DNA of 64,000 bases from SZUA-430 sp034440355 (GCA_034440355.1 JAWXBY010000179.1:13794-77793); one strand, 5' to 3'. Positions 36,695-45,927 are shown, counted from the stretch's first letter. Program-made: numbers and translations. Notes: generated by a model not told the origin, from the sequence alone.

Positions 36695-37966
36695 CTAGCG
36701 AGTGATGACGCCGGACACGCAGCAGTCTGCCGGTCGTGCGCTCGGGACGCTGTCCTTGAGGTAGCACTGGCCCTTATCGCCCTGCACACCCTCTTGCACC
36801 CATGTCCAGGCTGCGCACGTTTTGTCCTTCAGACATTTCGCTCGGCATTTGACCGGGTCGTCCGAATTCGTTTGCGAATAGTCGTTGCCGGGGCGATCCG
36901 TCTGTTCCTCGAGCGTCGACGTTGCGGGCGGGGCGCTCGTCTCCGAGGAGCTTGATGTCGACGACGCCTTCGCTCCCTCCGGCGCGGCGGGTGCTGGCGG
37001 CGCTGAAGATCTCCCACCGTTCCACGCGAACTTTTCCTCCTGCATGTGCACAGCGGTGCCCTTCAGCGTTTTGCCGTCGGACGAAAGCGTGAAGAAGCCG
37101 GTGCCGGCAGCCTCGAGACCCGGTTGGACGTACGTGAAGTTCAACGTGGTCGACGGGAACATCGCGGTGCCTTGAAGCGTGCCGTTGAATTGGCGCGCGC
37201 CGTCCGTGCTCACGAACTGACCGATGAATGCAATTTGCTGACCCGGGATAAGGGGGCCGGCGATCTGTGGCGTCAGAACAAGCGTGAAATGCCTGTTTGC
37301 GCTCGTCGTGGTTTTCCATTCCCCGATAAGGCTCAAGGTGCTCGTGGACGGTCCCGAGGACGCTGTGGACGTCGTCGAAGGCTTCGGCTTCGATGAAGCG
37401 ACCGGGGGCGCGGCTTTGGGAATGACGAGGGTTTTGCACATCAAGCCCAATGCGTTGACGTACTTTCCAAAACGAACGTTGAGACCCGATCCAATCTCAC
37501 CGTCGGGGCATTCCTTGTAACCTTGGCTCGATCCCGCGAGCGTTTGCACACCGAACTTGACAGTTTCGGCAATAGATTCGCCGTCGCGTGGCCGATAGCA
37601 GTTGAAGTGTATGGAGGTTACATTGAGGTTGTTTCTGACATAGATCTTCATTGCCCAAACGTAGCTATCCGCAGGGCAAGTGAATTCGGACCGAGAGCCT
37701 CCCGTTCCACCAGCGAATCCATTGTCATCGGTGACCGTACCGCGCTGCCCATCTGGCGAGATTGTCGCGCACAGGGGCCGGATTTCATCTATCCAATTGC
37801 CCGTGCGCCCCTTGAAGCCCACTAGGTACTCATCGTCGCCACAGTTGAGCTCTGTCGCCGTACCGTTTCCGCCGGCGGCCGGATATGTGGTGGCCCCGGC
37901 CGGAACGCATGTGGCAATCACCAAAGCGACTGAGCACGCGTATTTAAGAACTCTAGGTAAAATCAT
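36695..37966 (-). CDS. Exported protein with lectin-like N-terminus and PAN/Apple-like C-terminus
   Basis: This 423-aa exported protein has a signal peptide (ending PAGA) and an N-terminal segment (ELNCGDDEYLVGFKGRTGNWIDEIRPLCA, about 40-70) that resembles a jacalin-like or similar beta-prism lectin. A central beta-rich domain spans about 210-320 with a Ser/Ala-rich linker. The C-terminal Cys-rich domain (KCRAKCLKDKTCAAWTW, GQCYLKDSVP, DCC) is like PAN/Apple. Both ends are carbohydrate- or protein-binding folds. ATG 37964-37966 was preferred over 37975 because it sits nine bases after AAGGA, whereas the latter abuts it. Confidence 0.72.
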   Translation of the reverse strand: MILPRVLKYACSVALVIATCVPAGATTYPAAGGNGTATELNCGDDEYLVGFKGRTGNWIDEIRPLCATISPDGQRGTVTDDNGFAGGTGGSRSEFTCPADSYVWAMKIYVRNNLNVTSIHFNCYRPRDGESIAETVKFGVQTLAGSSQGYKECPDGEIGSGLNVRFGKYVNALGLMCKTLVIPKAAPPVASSKPKPSTTSTASSGPSTSTLSLIGEWKTTTSANRHFTLVLTPQIAGPLIPGQQIAFIGQFVSTDGARQFNGTLQGTAMFPSTTLNFTYVQPGLEAAGTGFFTLSSDGKTLKGTAVHMQEEKFAWNGGRSSAPPAPAAPEGAKASSTSSSSETSAPPATSTLEEQTDRPGNDYSQTNSDDPVKCRAKCLKDKTCAAWTWVQEGVQGDKGQCYLKDSVPSARPADCCVSGVITR

Positions 37967-38478
37967 GGCGGCCATTCCTTAATTGCGTTTTTTTACGAGC
38001 CGCACGGTCGCGGCCCGCCCAAGGACCGAAGCAATCAAGCTGACCTGCGAACGCGTTTCTCCCTGAAGCCGGGACGGCCAAGCCGCAACACCAACCCCGT
38101 TGGCAATAGAAGCTGCGACTCGCGGCAAGTCAAACGACGGTCATCACAAGGCTGTTGAAGCAAACTCTGCGAGTCGAATCGCGTGCGTTGCGTTGAACCT
38201 TCGTTAACGAACTCGAGGCCAGCCCAAGAGCAAATGCTGGTCCGCCGTCTCTCATTTACGCGCAACGGGCAGTTGAAACAATCGGCGCCAATAATCGCCA
38301 CAACAGAACTCTTGTGGACAGTTTGCGGCGTGCCCCGAGACCCCTATGGTGGGCATTGCTTGTATCGCCTTGTGGATTGCAGTGGCACACGCTCGTCATG
38401 CGCCGACCTGATCAATCTATAACTCCGCCCATCAAATGCACGCGCGACTCTGCGTGTGCCTCAGGAGATCGTTGAGAC
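37967..38478. other. 512-bp divergent intergenic spacer
   Basis: This separates the starts of the lectin/PAN gene and the 1212-aa surface-protein gene, and must contain both promoters. By eye it is less GC-rich than its flanks. I see no tRNA, terminator or convincing promoter consensus. A short CGTTAACG palindrome at about 38203-38210 is the only notable motif. Confidence 0.45.
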
Positions 38479-41400
38479 ATGCGACGCGCCAAGCCGCCGA
38501 TCCATCCTCTGGTGCTTGTGGCCGTCGGTCTTGCGAGCAGCTTGGCTTTCGTTGGCAACGCGCGTCTCACTTTAGCGGAAGGTCCAACGGCATCGCGGCC
38601 GCAAGACTTGGGGCTCAGTCTGCAAGCGGCCGAACTCGCTGAGCTGCTGGCGCCGCGCGATCGTTGGGACGCGGACTTCGTCGTCTCCCGCGTCGGCAAA
38701 GATCCGAAAAAGCTGTTCGATTGGGTCCGGGCGAACTCGTATTGGATTCCGTATCAAGGCGCATTGCGCGGGCCGGTCGGCGTGCTCATGGACGGGCGCG
38801 GCAATAGCCTCGACCGTGCGCTGCTGCTTGCCGATCTGTTGAAGCGCGCAGGCCACAACGTGCGCCTCGCGCGCGCAGGTCTATCCAAGCAAGAGGCCGT
38901 GAAGCGCCTGGACGACCTCGTCGCGCGCGAAGCATCGGCGACCGACGAAATCGACATCGCCGGTTCGAACGTCGGCACCGCGCTCAACGCCGCAACCGTG
39001 CAGTTCGCGCGCGGTCCCGGCCAGGCGACGAGCGCGCTCGCGCAGCAGGCAAAAGAGACAGCGCAAAAGACCTCCGCGATCGAAGCGCGCGTCGGCGCAC
39101 AGACGAAGCGCCTGCTCGCGCTCGCGCCGGCGAAGGATGCTGGGGCCGAACAGGACGCCCGCTTCGGTGACGCGATAGAGGCGCTACAGGACCATTGGTG
39201 GGTGCAACGCGAATCGTCGTCGGGCTGGCTCGACATGGACGCGTTCAGCGCCGACGGCGAAGCGATCGCATCTGCTGACTCGACGGCCGAGGTCAAGGAA
39301 GTCGCCGAGCTGGCGCTCTATCACCAAGTCACGCTGCGCCTGATCGTGGAACGCTGGCAGCCGGGCAGCCTGACCGAGCACGTCGCGATGGTGCAGCCGC
39401 TGCGCCCCGCCGACCTCATCGGCCGTTCCGTCGTCCTCCAATTCTGGCCCACCGCGCCGTTCAAAGCTCTGACGCCCGCCGGGCGCCTGGAGTTGAAGGA
39501 GGCGAAAGGCGGCGAATGGGCGGGGATGTTGTTCATCGACAGCCAATCGGTGAACGCCGGCATCCTGCAGGAAAGTGGCACCGATCCCGATGCCTCGCCG
39601 TCGCCGGCTGGTGGCGGTGGTGGTTTCGGTGGCGGCGCGTTCGGCGGGGCATTTGGACAACCGGCACAGCGGCCGGCGACGGGCAAGTCGAGCCTCAGCG
39701 CCGTCTGGCTCGAATACGAGATCCGTGTGCCCGGTGAAAAGCCGCAAAAGATCCGCCGCGAAATCTTCGACCTCGTCGGTCCTGCTCTCCGCGCCGGAGG
39801 CGCACCGAAGCAGTTCGCTCTCACCGACGCGCAGCGTGCGAAGCGCGATCAGGCGCTCATCATGCGCAACGAGATACTGCTCGTTCCGACGCGCATCGCG
39901 CCGGAGTTCGTGACGCACCTTGTCTCGCAGAGCCTGCTTGCGAACGGCGAACTGCTGACCACCGCGATGCAGCCCAAGGTTACGACAGAAAAGGTCGTCG
40001 AAACGGCGCGGCGCTCGGGGCCGACGGCAACGGCGCTCTATGGATTAGCGCTGTCGGCGACGGCTGGTCAGGGCAACTCGACCTATGTCGATCGTCCGAT
40101 GGTTTTCACCAATCACTCCTATCCGAAGGCGGACGGCACGGTCATCGAAGCGACCGACATCGTCGCCAACGACATCGGCGTCAGCCTTGCGGTGCAGAAC
40201 GGCTACGCACTCAGAATGGCTGAGGGCGTGCGGCACACGAGTGCGGAATCGCTGCTGCAGCGCGTGCCGGTCTCCGGCAATACCTCGGATGCGTTCGCCG
40301 CATCGACTGCGTGGGTCGCGGTCAAGGCGGGTGACGAAGCGACGATCGAGGGATTGAAAATTTCCGCCGATGCCAAGCGGCGCATTCTGCAAGACGTCGC
40401 CAACGGCAACGTGGTCGTCGCGCCGCGCTCGGCCACGACTGCCTCATGGTGGCGTATCGATCCGGTGACGGGCACCACGCTCGGCATCGGTGAGAACGGT
40501 TGGGGCACTTCGATGGGCGAACATGGTTCGCAATCGGCGCGCGCGGGTGCAACGGCGCAATTCTTCAAGAAGGCGTTCGGCCGCTTCGCATCCGGCTTCA
40601 TCGGCGCATATGGCTGGTGCGTCGCGCCGAAGATCACCGACAATCTCGAGACGCGCGGCTTTACGGGGCTAAAGCTCACGATCTCGAACAGCGCCGGCCA
40701 ATGCGCGGCAGAGGGCGTGTTCTGGGGTGCCTTCGCGACGTTGCCGCTGGTCATTCTGACGTACAATCGATCGCGGGCGCCGCGCGTTCCGGAAGTGCCG
40801 CCGCCCGCTGAATTGCCACCCGGCCCACCGCCCGAACCGCCATGCCCTGTCGGAACGAAAGTGATGCCAAAGCGTCCCGGCGCCGGCAACACGCAGCCGA
40901 TGGAGCCAATCGCTCCGAAGCCGCCTGCGGCGGCGGAGGAGGGGCCATTCCAAATGTCGAAGGAGAATAAGGATTGGCATCGCGAGGGTTATGCGGATGG
41001 CCATCCAGCCGCGTTAGCTATGGGCGATCCTGCGATCTTTGACTTCGCAGATAGGGCCGCAGCGAGCACATACAACGGCGGCCGCGCGAGGGGCATGAGC
41101 CACGCCCAAGCGCTTCAAGCGTCGAAGAACATGTGGATGGCCGCGGTAAAACAAGGACAAGGCACGACGCTCGTGGTCGAGGGTTTGACGATTCCCTCCG
41201 GCAAATTCGGGACGACGGTGGAAATCGCCGCGGTGCCTGGGTCAGGTCCCACCCCGCCCCTGCCGCGCGGGACACAACCAATGGGTCCCCCGCTGGGGAG
41301 TCCACCGCCTGGCAGCTCACCTCCGCTCGGTAGCCCACCACCCGGCAGCTCTCCTCCCCTCGGCAGCCCACCGCCTGGAAGCTCGCCGCCGCTCGGCAGC

Positions 41401-42117
41401 GCACCGCCTGGAAGCTCGCCTCCGCTCGGCAGCCCGCCGCCTGGAAGCTCGCCTCCACTCGGCAGCCCACCACCTGGAAGCTCGCCTCCGCTCGGGAGCT
41501 CGCCGCCCGGATCGATGAGATCGCCGATGGCAACGACTATGTCTGTGCCGGCTAGGCCTGCACAAAGTTCGGGCGGAAGCTCGCCGCCTGGATCGATACA
41601 ATCGCCGAATGCATCAAGCGGTCCGGTGCCCGCAACGCCGATGCAGTCGCCGAATTCGTCGAGCGGACCGGTGCCGGTAAGGCCTGCGCAAGCGCCCGCT
41701 GGTGGCGGACGGCGCATCGATCCGATTTCAGTGCCAGAGCCGCTCCTGACCACGCCGCAGAAGCTGGCGGAGCTACCGGCAGATCTGCTCGAGTCGATGA
41801 TTGATGCAAACCATCAAGAAATCCGCGATATCGCGCCGGCCCTGCGTGAAGCGCGACCGGTGACTCAGAAGGCGACCGAAGCGTACGTTCGTCATCGCGC
41901 CAACAAGCCAAACCCGGGACGCGATTGGCCGGGCGATCCGGACAACTACAGTCCCGCCACCGATCAAAAACTGCGCAACGAGATGGAGGCCGCGATGGAT
42001 ACCAGCTTTCCGTTGTCGCGCCGCACTGCGGAAGCGCAAGCACGAATCGAAAAGCTTATGGAGGCTCGCGATTTGCAGCGCGCGGCGGAGCACAATGCGA
42101 TGTGCGGTGGCCAGTGA
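38479..42117 (+). CDS. Large exported protein: transglutaminase-like domain lacking Cys, Pro/Ser/Gly repeats
   Basis: The 1212-aa protein has a signal-anchor segment (residues 10-32), then a transglutaminase-like segment (WVRANSYWIPYQGALRGPVGVLMDGRGNSLDRALLLADLLKRAG in outline, about 82-125). There the active Cys position reads Asn-Ser, so it is probably inactive. A long middle region and a hydrophobic segment near 735-765 follow. Next are a Pro-rich linker, about six and a half 11-residue repeats (residues 937-1012), a second Ser/Pro repeat pair and a charged helical C-terminal domain. It opens a four-gene cluster: its stop overlaps the next start. Function unknown; assembly or scaffolding at the surface is inferred. 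Confidence 0.7.
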   Translation: MRRAKPPIHPLVLVAVGLASSLAFVGNARLTLAEGPTASRPQDLGLSLQAAELAELLAPRDRWDADFVVSRVGKDPKKLFDWVRANSYWIPYQGALRGPVGVLMDGRGNSLDRALLLADLLKRAGHNVRLARAGLSKQEAVKRLDDLVAREASATDEIDIAGSNVGTALNAATVQFARGPGQATSALAQQAKETAQKTSAIEARVGAQTKRLLALAPAKDAGAEQDARFGDAIEALQDHWWVQRESSSGWLDMDAFSADGEAIASADSTAEVKEVAELALYHQVTLRLIVERWQPGSLTEHVAMVQPLRPADLIGRSVVLQFWPTAPFKALTPAGRLELKEAKGGEWAGMLFIDSQSVNAGILQESGTDPDASPSPAGGGGGFGGGAFGGAFGQPAQRPATGKSSLSAVWLEYEIRVPGEKPQKIRREIFDLVGPALRAGGAPKQFALTDAQRAKRDQALIMRNEILLVPTRIAPEFVTHLVSQSLLANGELLTTAMQPKVTTEKVVETARRSGPTATALYGLALSATAGQGNSTYVDRPMVFTNHSYPKADGTVIEATDIVANDIGVSLAVQNGYALRMAEGVRHTSAESLLQRVPVSGNTSDAFAASTAWVAVKAGDEATIEGLKISADAKRRILQDVANGNVVVAPRSATTASWWRIDPVTGTTLGIGENGWGTSMGEHGSQSARAGATAQFFKKAFGRFASGFIGAYGWCVAPKITDNLETRGFTGLKLTISNSAGQCAAEGVFWGAFATLPLVILTYNRSRAPRVPEVPPPAELPPGPPPEPPCPVGTKVMPKRPGAGNTQPMEPIAPKPPAAAEEGPFQMSKENKDWHREGYADGHPAALAMGDPAIFDFADRAAASTYNGGRARGMSHAQALQASKNMWMAAVKQGQGTTLVVEGLTIPSGKFGTTVEIAAVPGSGPTPPLPRGTQPMGPPLGSPPPGSSPPLGSPPPGSSPPLGSPPPGSSPPLGSAPPGSSPPLGSPPPGSSPPLGSPPPGSSPPLGSSPPGSMRSPMATTMSVPARPAQSSGGSSPPGSIQSPNASSGPVPATPMQSPNSSSGPVPVRPAQAPAGGGRRIDPISVPEPLLTTPQKLAELPADLLESMIDANHQEIRDIAPALREARPVTQKATEAYVRHRANKPNPGRDWPGDPDNYSPATDQKLRNEMEAAMDTSFPLSRRTAEAQARIEKLMEARDLQRAAEHNAMCGGQ
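41287..41514 (+). repeat. 33-bp coding tandem repeat (about 6.9 copies)
   Basis: Six complete and one partial 33-bp units (41287, 41320, 41353, 41386, 41419, 41452, 41485) encode the 11-residue unit PPLGSPPPGSS. Units differ mainly at third codon positions, with one Pro-to-Ala change in unit four. Such arrays are prone to copy-number change. The segment likely forms an extended, wall-spanning rod. Confidence 0.9.
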
Positions 42118-43256
42118 TGATGCGGTATCGCCTTCTTGCGACCGCCGCCGTCGCGTCGTTTGCGCTCATCACGCCGGCAACCGCGGAGACGTCCGACGGC
42201 TCTATCCCGCTGTGTCCGGGGCTGACCATCGTCACCGCGATCACTCAAGTCCAAGGCGACTACGAGTCGATCAAGATCATCGAGGCGATGGACGAGACCA
42301 GCGTCAGGCTGAAATACGCGAGCGAAAGTCCGGTGAATGACGTGCCGGGCCAGACGAGAACGCGGCGCCTGAACGTGAACCGCGTCATGCGCCCCGCCGA
42401 TCTCAAGGCCAGCAGCAACTACCTGCAGCAATTCCACTCGGGGGCGCCGGCGTCGGTGCCCGGCACGACCGCGATCGGCGTGTCGGCGGCGGTGTTGAAG
42501 GACCTGAAAACCAAAGGCGAGGCCGAGCTCAACATCTTCGATTTGCCGACGGGTCCGCTCTCCGCCGATCCGGATCAACATCCGAGTATCTTCGACTACC
42601 AACTGAAGGCGAAGCTGAAGCGCGAGGGCGACGCGCCCGTGATGATCGAGCTCATCGTCAACGGTGAGAAGCGGAAGCTGCCCGCCATTCACGCGACCGG
42701 CGCCTTCTACCGGGAGAAGGCCGAGTTCTACTTTCTCGATGACGAGGCCAATCCGCTGACGCTGCGCTTCCGTCTCGGCATCGGCGCGAAGAAGTCGGCG
42801 GAAGGCGGCAGCGCTTCCGACCGCGACACGTTGCGCGTGGTCAAGATCAAGTACGATTGCAGCGCGCAGGAGGCGGCGGCGGAGAACGCGCTCGAACGCG
42901 CTCTCGAAAAGAACGGCCGCGTGGACATTCACAGCATCTATTTCAGCTTCAACAGCGATCAGATCCGGCCGCAGTCCGAGCCGACGCTGCGCGAGATCGC
43001 GGACATTCTGAAGCGCCATCCTGATTGGAAGCTTGCGATCGAAGGTCATACGGATGCGATCGGCAGCGACGACAGCAACCAGGAGCTTTCGAGCCGGCGA
43101 AGCGCGGCGGTCAAGGGTGCTCTTGCCGGGCGCTACGAGATTGACGGCGGCCGCTTGACGACGAGCGGGCGGGGTGAATCCGCGCCAAAGGACACAAACG
43201 AAACGCCGGAGGGTCGCGCGCACAATCGGCGCGTCGAACTCGTGCGGCAACAATGA
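42117..43256 (+). CDS. OmpA-domain protein A, paralogue of the gene at 44023
   Basis: The 379-aa protein has a signal peptide ending TAETS, a unique N-terminal domain (about 30-245) opening LCPGLTIVTAITQVQGDYESIK, and a C-terminal OmpA domain (about 270-379). The latter has SIYFSFNSDQIRPQS, EGHTDAIGSDDSNQ and HNRRVELV, with the Asp and Arg that hold peptidoglycan. The start ATG 42117 overlaps the upstream TGA in TGATG, so translation is coupled. The N-terminal domain is shared with the protein at 44023 (both have LCPG.TIVTAI, DYESIK and AMDE/DATVRLRY-like strings) and no known domain was recognised in it. Confidence 0.83.
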   Translation: MMRYRLLATAAVASFALITPATAETSDGSIPLCPGLTIVTAITQVQGDYESIKIIEAMDETSVRLKYASESPVNDVPGQTRTRRLNVNRVMRPADLKASSNYLQQFHSGAPASVPGTTAIGVSAAVLKDLKTKGEAELNIFDLPTGPLSADPDQHPSIFDYQLKAKLKREGDAPVMIELIVNGEKRKLPAIHATGAFYREKAEFYFLDDEANPLTLRFRLGIGAKKSAEGGSASDRDTLRVVKIKYDCSAQEAAAENALERALEKNGRVDIHSIYFSFNSDQIRPQSEPTLREIADILKRHPDWKLAIEGHTDAIGSDDSNQELSSRRSAAVKGALAGRYEIDGGRLTTSGRGESAPKDTNETPEGRAHNRRVELVRQQ

Positions 43257-43273
43257 GGACGAAGGGAACGACC

Positions 43274-44017
43274 ATGTTGGCATCCAATACTTCGCGGCTA
43301 TTCATCGCGCTCGTCGCCGTGCTGATCGGCGCTTCGCTGGCGCGTGCCGAAACGGCGGCGCCGACCGGCGACGAGATTTGGAAGAAGACCGTCGCGACCT
43401 ACGGCGAGATCAAATCCTATTCGGACACCGGCACCGTGACGATGGAGATGCCGGGCTTGACCGAAAAGCACTCGTTCAGGTCGCGTTACCAGGGGCCGCG
43501 CAGCTACTACTTCGACTTCCTGAAGGAGGGTGGGGTTGATCGCTTCGTTATCTGGAGCGATGCGCAGGCCTTTCACACCTGGTGGATGACGACCCAACTT
43601 GAAGAGGAGTATCCGAAAGGCACGGGCGTGAACGCGTTCAGCCAGGCCGGGTATTTGACGAAAGGTTCGGCCTTGATGCTCGCGCCACTGTTCTTCAAAG
43701 GGTCGGGATTGCAGGGGTCGTTCTCGAACTACGCCGATATCGAACTCGAAGGTACCGAGAAGATCGGCGCGAACGAGTGCTATCGCATCGTCGGCATGGG
43801 GCGCGATATCTATACGGCGACGCAGCGCGAAGTGAACATCCGCCAGATCACCGTGTGGATCGACGTGAAGACGAACATGATCCGCAAGGTCGTCGAAGAC
43901 TCGCCGAAGGGCACGCCGCCCGCGCTCGCCGGTCAGTGGACCATCACGTTCGACCCGCAAGCCAATCCCAAGCTCGACGCGAGCGCATTTCTGTTCGAAC
44001 CGCCGGCGGCAAACTAG
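43274..44017 (+). CDS. LolA-fold outer-membrane lipoprotein-sorting-like protein (DUF2092-like)
   Basis: The 247-aa exported protein has a signal peptide ending ARAETA and a single domain. It opens EIWKKTVATYGEIKSYSDTGTVTMEM and ends ITFDPQANPKLDASAFLFEPP, which is the pattern of LolA/LolB-like and DUF2092 periplasmic proteins. Such proteins bind acyl chains in a half-barrel. ATG 43274 follows AAGGGA by six bases; an in-frame ATG at 43253 overlapping the upstream stop is an alternative. It lies between two paralogous OmpA proteins, so it may deliver or stabilise a lipidated partner. The role is inferred. Confidence 0.75.
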   Translation: MLASNTSRLFIALVAVLIGASLARAETAAPTGDEIWKKTVATYGEIKSYSDTGTVTMEMPGLTEKHSFRSRYQGPRSYYFDFLKEGGVDRFVIWSDAQAFHTWWMTTQLEEEYPKGTGVNAFSQAGYLTKGSALMLAPLFFKGSGLQGSFSNYADIELEGTEKIGANECYRIVGMGRDIYTATQREVNIRQITVWIDVKTNMIRKVVEDSPKGTPPALAGQWTITFDPQANPKLDASAFLFEPPAAN

Positions 44018-44022
44018 GTCTC

Positions 44023-45456
44023 ATGCCCATGTCACGATCGATCCGGCTTGCGCTCTTCGCGACGACATCTCTTTGCGCGTCCGCCCTGCACGGCGCGGCG
44101 CATGCCGCCGACGCGCCGCGGCTCAAACTGTGCCCCGGGTTTACGATCGTGACTGCGATCAACGAGTCGTCGCGCGACTACGAGTCGATCAAGACAGTCG
44201 TGGCGATGGACGACGCGACCGTCCGCCTGCGTTACTCGTCCGAAGCCTACGTCTACAACATGTTCAAGTACGGCCCCGGCGAGCTGACGAAGACGGTGAC
44301 GACGAGGGTCCTTCGCAACGAAGATATGAAGTCTGCGAAGCTCTATCTGCAGCACTTCGGCGACCAACTCCCCGACCTCGTTCCCGAGACGACGGCGGTC
44401 AGCATCTCGAGCCAGATGTTTCGGACGCTGAAGGAAGAGGGCAAGGCCTGGTTCGGCGTCTTCGTCCCCTTCAACGTGGATAAGCCCACCATCGACCGCG
44501 ATACGCATCCGAACGTCTACGACAACCAGATGGTTGCGGAGGTGACGCGCACGCCGGACCCGCCGCCGATGAAGGTGGTGATCAACAACGATCTCGTCGA
44601 TGTTCCGGTGATGCGCTTCGAGGGCGACTTCTATGGCGACAAGTCGGAATTCTATGTGATCGACGATCCCGACCTGCCGCTCATGCTGAAGTTTCGCATC
44701 GGCATCGACGCCATTGCGCCGCTGACGCAGGACGAGATCGGGATGCGCCAGTCGCAAGGCTTGCCGCTGACGCGCAGCCGGGACAGACAGGTCTTGCAAG
44801 TCGTCAAGATCATCACGCCCTGCAAGCCCGCGCAGGTCGTCGTCGCGCCGGCACCGCCCGTGCCGGTCGGGACCGGCGACTTACCTGAAATGACGGGTGA
44901 TCTGCCCGACGGAGACGGATCCACGCCTGACGGAGGCGGGCCAACGCCGCTTCCGACCGCACCCGAGCCTGCCCCGTCTTCACCGGCGCCGGCGCCTTCG
45001 CCGCCACCACCTCCGCCTCCTGCCGCTCCGCCACCGCCCCCCGCGAAGGTTGAACCGCCGAAGAGCGCTGTCGAAGTAACGAGCGCCGCGCTCGAAAAGG
45101 CGGTCGAGTCTGAAGGTCGCGTAAACATCGACGCCATCTTCTTCACGGTGGACAGCGCAAATCTGCGTCCCGAGTCCGACGTCGCGCTAAGCGCGATCGC
45201 CGACGTGATGCGGCGCCAGCCGACGTGGAAGTTCAGCGTTCAAGGTCACACCGACTCGCAAGGTGGCGGTCCGCACAATCTCGATCTATCGAACCGCCGC
45301 GCCGCCGCTGTGAAGTCAGCACTCGTATCGCGTTACGGCGTCGCCGCAGATCGCCTAACCTCCGTCGGCTACGGCCTCACCAAACCGGTCGCCAACAACG
45401 CAACCCTCGAAGGACGCGCGCGCAACCGGCGGGTCGAACTCGTACGCGTGCCATAG
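44023..45456 (+). CDS. OmpA-domain protein B, paralogue of the gene at 42117, with Pro-rich linker
   Basis: The 477-aa protein has a signal peptide ending AHAAD and an N-terminal domain (about 30-265) related to that of the gene at 42117 (LCPGFTIVTAIN, DYESIKTVVAMDDATVRLRY). A 100-residue Pro/Ala/Gly/Asp linker follows (about 275-365, with long Pro runs). Last is a C-terminal OmpA domain with AIFFTVDSANLRPES, QGHTDSQGGG and RNRRVELV. The long linker would let it span a thicker envelope than its paralogue. ATG 44023 has AGG five bases upstream; ATG 44029 is possible. A weak 6-bp stem follows at 45463-45483. It closes the cluster. Confidence 0.83.
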   Translation: MPMSRSIRLALFATTSLCASALHGAAHAADAPRLKLCPGFTIVTAINESSRDYESIKTVVAMDDATVRLRYSSEAYVYNMFKYGPGELTKTVTTRVLRNEDMKSAKLYLQHFGDQLPDLVPETTAVSISSQMFRTLKEEGKAWFGVFVPFNVDKPTIDRDTHPNVYDNQMVAEVTRTPDPPPMKVVINNDLVDVPVMRFEGDFYGDKSEFYVIDDPDLPLMLKFRIGIDAIAPLTQDEIGMRQSQGLPLTRSRDRQVLQVVKIITPCKPAQVVVAPAPPVPVGTGDLPEMTGDLPDGDGSTPDGGGPTPLPTAPEPAPSSPAPAPSPPPPPPPAAPPPPPAKVEPPKSAVEVTSAALEKAVESEGRVNIDAIFFTVDSANLRPESDVALSAIADVMRRQPTWKFSVQGHTDSQGGGPHNLDLSNRRAAAVKSALVSRYGVAADRLTSVGYGLTKPVANNATLEGRARNRRVELVRVP

Positions 45457-45622
45457 GTCTGCGCCCCTAGTCGCCCGAGGGGCACCGGACCACGATCCCG
45501 GTTGGATCGGGGTGGTCGATTGAAGCGATGCCGTTGACCGATCTCAAGAGTGGGGTCTACCGACGAGGTGCCGATCAGGTCCGTCTGCTCTGCGTATGGG
45601 ACTCTCAGCATGGTTGGAAACG

Positions 45623-45697
45623 TGGTGCCGGATGTCAGATTTGAACTGACGACCTACCGCTTACAAGGCGGTTGCTCTACCCCTGAGCTAATCCGGC
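45623..45697 (-). tRNA. tRNA-Thr (anticodon UGU), CCA encoded
   Basis: The 75-nt cloverleaf reads on the minus strand. The acceptor arms GCCGGAT and ATCCGGC pair over seven bases, followed by discriminator A and an encoded CCA at 45625-45623. The D arm, anticodon stem ACCGC/GCGGT with loop CTTGTAA (anticodon TGT), a short variable loop and the T arm (GTCAG-TTCAAAT-CTGAC) are all present. TGT reads threonine ACA/ACG codons. The 3' end faces the secreted-protein cluster. Confidence 0.96.
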
Positions 45698-45927
45698 GGC
45701 ATGAGAGGCCGCGGGGTTCGTAGCGCAGGCGCGCGCCGTGCGCAAATCCGGTGCCCGATTGGATGCATCGTGCTCGCATACCCGCCGCTTTGCGGCTGCG
45801 CGCGGTCCTTGCGGGGCCGATGGGGGTGGTCAGTTCGCGACGGTTGTTGGAACCGCCTGCAAGACAAGCCTCCTTGAGAGCAATTCCACCCAGACGCTTC
45901 GCCAAGATGCGGCGGAAAGACGTTCGT

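Noticed and set aside
45457..45622. Possible genomic island integrated at the 3' end of tRNA-Thr
   Set aside because: No integrase gene, no repeat of the tRNA 3' end found in the window, and the neighbouring genes look chromosomal.
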